Assembly: GCF_037478305.1 (NCBI RefSeq) | Contig: NZ_JBBGAZ010000013.1 | Coordinates: forward strand, 17,861 to 81,860 | Direction of reading: 5' to 3' | DNA: 64,000 nt | From: Cognatishimia coralii | Lineage (GTDB): Bacteria > Pseudomonadota > Alphaproteobacteria > Rhodobacterales > Rhodobacteraceae | In this document: in pieces, positions 61,429-64,000 of the stretch | Layout: every line of letters starts with the position of its first letter | Numbering within the stretch: position 1 is the first letter of the stretch | Notes under the pieces: generated by a model | Databases searched by the model: none | What the model saw: only the letters and a program-made list of their open reading frames with translations | Told to the model about the DNA's origin: nothing | Translations under genes and position numbers: made by a program

Positions 61429-62424
61429 ATGGCAAGAAAAGATCTTTTGAAATCCGTGATCGATCAGCCAACCGAAAAACCAGTGGATGGTGGACGATCC
61501 AGCTACGCCATGCGTGGAGCGTCAAAATCGATGAAGGTGTCAATCGACAGCCTCGCCGAAAACTCGAAGCGCCTCCTGGAAGGCGAAACCATTGTCGAAA
61601 TTGATCCGAACATAATCGATGCCTCATTCGTCAACGATCGCCTCAGTGGTGATGATACCGAATTCGAGGAGTTGAAAACGTCCATTGCGGCTGGGCAGCA
61701 AGACACACCTGTGCTTCTACGCCCCCATCCCGATCACGCTGACCGCTACATGGTCGTGTTCGGACATCGCCGTGTGCGCGTGGCACGTGCTCTCGGTCGT
61801 CTTGTGCGCGCCGTCGTCAAAGACATGGACGATGAAGCACACGTGCTGGCGCAAGGGCAAGAAAACACGGCGAGGGCTGACCTATCGTTTATTGAGAAGT
61901 CGCTTTTTGCCAAGAACCTCCTGGACCACGGACAAGACAAACATGTCATCCAGAAAGCGCTCACGATTGACGGAACGCTTTTGTCCCGGATGCTCTCAGT
62001 TGCTCAGACCGTACCTGGGCATGTCATCGATGCGATTGGTCCAGCCAAGCAAATTGGGCGAGATCGTTGGGAGGATTTCAAAAAGCTGATGGCGGTCAAA
62101 ACCAATCATGGGATTGCAGACCGCATTCTTGGCACAGACGGGTTTGATCAGCTGGACAGCGATACAAAATTCGAAATTCTGCATAGCAAAATCGCCGAGG
62201 CGGGCAGGGGACCTAAACGACGTAGTGCGAAAACTGCCCCAGCCAAGCGAACTTGGACAGCCGGTGAAGGCCGAATCAAGGGGGTGATCGGGCGTAGCGG
62301 AAAAGCATACAACATTTCGCTCACATCAAAGGATTCCGCGGCATTCGGGGATTACCTCGCCGGGAAGCTTGATGGCCTTTACGCGGAGTTTCTCACTCAG
62401 ACCGAGGAGAGTTCATCATCATGA
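61429..62424 (+). CDS. repB: RepB (ParB-family) centromere-binding protein
   Basis: The product has 331 residues. ParB domain: ELKTSIAAGQQDTPVLLRPH, GHRRVRVARALG (box II) and QENTARADLSFIEKSL, then the HTH region HVIQKALTIDGTLLSRMLSVA. It binds the parS-like repeats just upstream and recruits RepA. The C-terminus is long and basic, ending in dimerisation sequence. Confidence 0.95.
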   Translation: MARKDLLKSVIDQPTEKPVDGGRSSYAMRGASKSMKVSIDSLAENSKRLLEGETIVEIDPNIIDASFVNDRLSGDDTEFEELKTSIAAGQQDTPVLLRPHPDHADRYMVVFGHRRVRVARALGRLVRAVVKDMDDEAHVLAQGQENTARADLSFIEKSLFAKNLLDHGQDKHVIQKALTIDGTLLSRMLSVAQTVPGHVIDAIGPAKQIGRDRWEDFKKLMAVKTNHGIADRILGTDGFDQLDSDTKFEILHSKIAEAGRGPKRRSAKTAPAKRTWTAGEGRIKGVIGRSGKAYNISLTSKDSAAFGDYLAGKLDGLYAEFLTQTEESSSS

Positions 62425-62431
62425 CCTGAGG

Positions 62432-62487
62432 CAAAAGAAAAGCCCCCAAGCCGATCCGGCCCGAGAGCTTATCCGATTAGATTAGAC
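62432..62487 (-). ncRNA. Antisense ctRNA between repB and repC (incompatibility RNA)
   Basis: On the minus strand TTGACA (62517-62522) and TATCCA (62494-62499) are spaced by 17 bp. The predicted transcript of about 56 nt ends in a stem (AAGCTCTC pairing with GGGGGCTT around an inner GCCG/CGGC stem) followed by TTCTTTT at 62432-62442. repABC plasmids carry a ctRNA at this location that controls repC. Confidence 0.8.
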
Positions 62488-62589
62488 ACCTACTGGATAC
62501 CGCTCCCGCGAATCACTGTCAACGAAAGAACGTCGTTTTGGCGAACGGGAATCTTTTGCCTCCGCAAACCAAGGAGGTGAAATACAGGC

Positions 62590-63873
62590 ATGACACAGAG
62601 TGGTTGGCGCAAGCCGACGCCGGGACTCAGCATTGCAGAGCAGCATGCGAGAGCCGGCGAACAGAGATCTATTCCTAAATCAACGGCCTTCGTGGCGGTT
62701 AAACGGGTTGGTGCCCATATCGGTCTCAAGGCTGGCGACATGCTGCTTCTCGACACGCTTGGAGCCTTCACACAAGCCCAGGACTGGGAAGAGGGGCAGC
62801 GCCCGATCGTCTGGGCGTCGAACGCCTATTTGATGGAGCAGACAGGTTTCTCGCTGTCCGCGCTCAAGCGCCATGCGCGCCGATTGGCCGAGATCGGGGT
62901 GATTTCCTTCAAGGATAGCTCCAATGGCAAGCGGTGGGGCCACAGGGACGCTGACGGGCGCATCATCGAGGCTTATGGCTTCGATCTGTCGCCGCTGTCG
63001 GCCCGTGTCGAGGAATTCGAGCACCTGCAGGCCGAGCTGCAGGCCGAGCGTGAGCTCTGTCAGCGCCTGAAGCGCCAGATTACGGTTGCACGCCGTATGA
63101 TCCGCGCCCGGATCGAAGCGGCGTCTCACGCGGCGTTGAGAGGGCCCTGGGAGCATCTTTCCGGCTTGTTCGAGGATCTTCTGGACCGCCTTCCGCGCCG
63201 GAACACAGCCTCTGAGACGCTCGAGCGGCTCCTGGCATGGTTCAGGGAGCTTCAGGAGCGCGTCGAGGCGGCCTATTTCAAGGCAGTTCGTGTCGGTGAG
63301 GTTGTGGAGAACACGGTTGAAACCACCGAGCAAGCCAGTGAAAAGACTCAAGAAATGGACCCCAGGGAGGTCAATTCTGAACCTCACATACTAATTACAA
63401 CTCAACTTAATCCTGTAACCTGTAATCGCTCAGAAACTGAGCAAGCGGCGGGCGTGGTGCCCAATGCGCCACCGGAAGAGCGGGTGGATAGGGAGTTGGA
63501 AGATTGGGTTGCCGAAACGCGCAAGAAACGCGGTGCAGCGCTTGATTTGCCAACGGTGATGCAGGCTTGTCCTGAATTCGCGTCCTGGGCGCGCAATATG
63601 GGCGGTTACCTTAAGGATTGGGGTGATCTGCATCGGGTTGCAGGGCAATTGAGGCCGATGATCGGCGTTTCAGAGCATGCCTGGAACCTCGCACAGGACC
63701 GGCTTGGGCCTCAAATCGCCACGGCGGCGTTGGTTCTGACCTTCGACAAGCATTGCGCTGGCGAAGTGGCGTCTCCGGGCGGATATCTGCGGGGCATCGT
63801 CCAAAAAGCCGGGGCAGGGGAGTTGCATCTCGAGCGCAGCTTCTACGGTCGACTTAGCGAGCAAGCCGCATGA
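62590..63873 (+). CDS. repC: RepC replication initiator
   Basis: The product has 427 residues, with AAGGAGG at 62570-62576, 13 bp before the ATG. The N-terminal winged helix (about 55-120: DMLLLDTLGAFTQAQDWEEG, FSLSALKRHARRLAEIGVISF) is followed by a coiled middle (150-190) and the conserved C-terminal block (FASWARNMGGYLKDWGDLHRV, CAGEVASPGGYLRGIVQKA). It opens the plasmid origin, which in this family lies inside repC. Confidence 0.95.
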   Translation: MTQSGWRKPTPGLSIAEQHARAGEQRSIPKSTAFVAVKRVGAHIGLKAGDMLLLDTLGAFTQAQDWEEGQRPIVWASNAYLMEQTGFSLSALKRHARRLAEIGVISFKDSSNGKRWGHRDADGRIIEAYGFDLSPLSARVEEFEHLQAELQAERELCQRLKRQITVARRMIRARIEAASHAALRGPWEHLSGLFEDLLDRLPRRNTASETLERLLAWFRELQERVEAAYFKAVRVGEVVENTVETTEQASEKTQEMDPREVNSEPHILITTQLNPVTCNRSETEQAAGVVPNAPPEERVDRELEDWVAETRKKRGAALDLPTVMQACPEFASWARNMGGYLKDWGDLHRVAGQLRPMIGVSEHAWNLAQDRLGPQIATAALVLTFDKHCAGEVASPGGYLRGIVQKAGAGELHLERSFYGRLSEQAA

Positions 63874-63957
63874 TTAAAGCGTCCGACCGAAAGATTGAAT
63901 CATTTGGGATTCCCTTGAGGCTTGATTTGTGATTCCTCTTGTTTGGGAGGATGGATC

Positions 63958-64000
63958 ATGCCAGCACCATTGCCGGATGCGCTTCGGGCGCGGTTTCAGA
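63958..64000 (+). CDS. IS630-type transposase, N-terminus only
   Basis: The first 14 codons (MPAPLPDALRARFQ) preceded by GGGAGG match the start of IS630-family transposases. The element lies immediately after repC and continues beyond the window. Its terminal repeat should be near 63880-63930. Confidence 0.55.
   Translation, partial: MPAPLPDALRARFQ

Noticed and set aside
1..64000. CRISPR array or tRNA genes
   Set aside because: No regularly spaced direct repeats and no cloverleaf-like sequences were noticed on either strand.

Overview
The window looks like part of a large plasmid from a Roseobacter-group alphaproteobacterium (Rhodobacterales). It carries a repABC replication/partition module (60.1-63.9 kb), a VirB-type conjugation or secretion operon (1-7.7 kb), a toxin-antitoxin pair, small plasmid-associated families (DUF736, DUF6429, a ParB-nuclease-like protein), IS remnants and long catabolic cassettes. 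No tRNA, rRNA or CRISPR array was seen.

Layout. (1) 1-8.4 kb: type IV secretion genes on the minus strand in the order virB1-virB2-virB3-virB4-lipoprotein-VirB5/transglycosylase hybrid-virB5-exported protein-virB6-virB8 (cut by the window edge), with a divergent secreted Cys-rich protein. (2) 9.1-25.2 kb: a cassette that reads as a nearly complete alicyclic alcohol/ketone route. It has an SDR alcohol dehydrogenase, Baeyer-Villiger monooxygenase, alpha/beta hydrolase, iron alcohol dehydrogenase, aldehyde dehydrogenase, class III CoA-transferase, acyl-CoA dehydrogenase with its own ETF, an enoyl-CoA hydratase/3-hydroxyacyl-CoA dehydrogenase fusion and a beta-ketoadipyl-CoA-type thiolase. The best-fitting model is cyclohexanol to cyclohexanone to caprolactone to adipyl-CoA to succinyl-CoA plus acetyl-CoA. 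Its regulators are an AraC protein and an IclR gene broken by an in-frame stop. (3) 25.3-36.3 kb: an Lrp regulator, DUF2000, a thioesterase and proline dehydrogenase, followed by a GntR-controlled dgcAB-like N-demethylase module with a second ETF, a rhodanese and a RidA protein. Inverted IS3-family remnants bracket the GntR-to-RidA part. The natural reading is N-methylproline (proline betaine) demethylation to proline and then proline oxidation.

(4) 36.3-37.2 kb: IS3 and IS30 debris. (5) 37.4-54.2 kb: a defence island. It contains a membrane-anchored TerB-N/TerB/TerB-C protein with a BrxD-like (DUF2791) ATPase and an Lhr-like helicase in one operon; an sbcD-sbcC-HNH operon divergent from a WYL regulator, a WGR protein and a CoiA-like nuclease; and a Gabija pair (OLD/TOPRIM nuclease plus UvrD-like helicase). 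The TerB-ATPase-helicase operon and its SbcCD/WYL/WGR/CoiA neighbours are the best candidate for an under-described anti-phage or anti-plasmid system. (6) 54.4-60 kb: PIN toxin and HTH antitoxin, then conserved plasmid accessory genes. (7) 60.1-63.9 kb: repA, repB, a predicted antisense ctRNA, repC and three copies of a 17-bp parS-like repeat. An IS630-type transposase starts at the right edge.

Functional names come from motif recognition and gene context only. No database search was possible, and pathway substrates are inferences.
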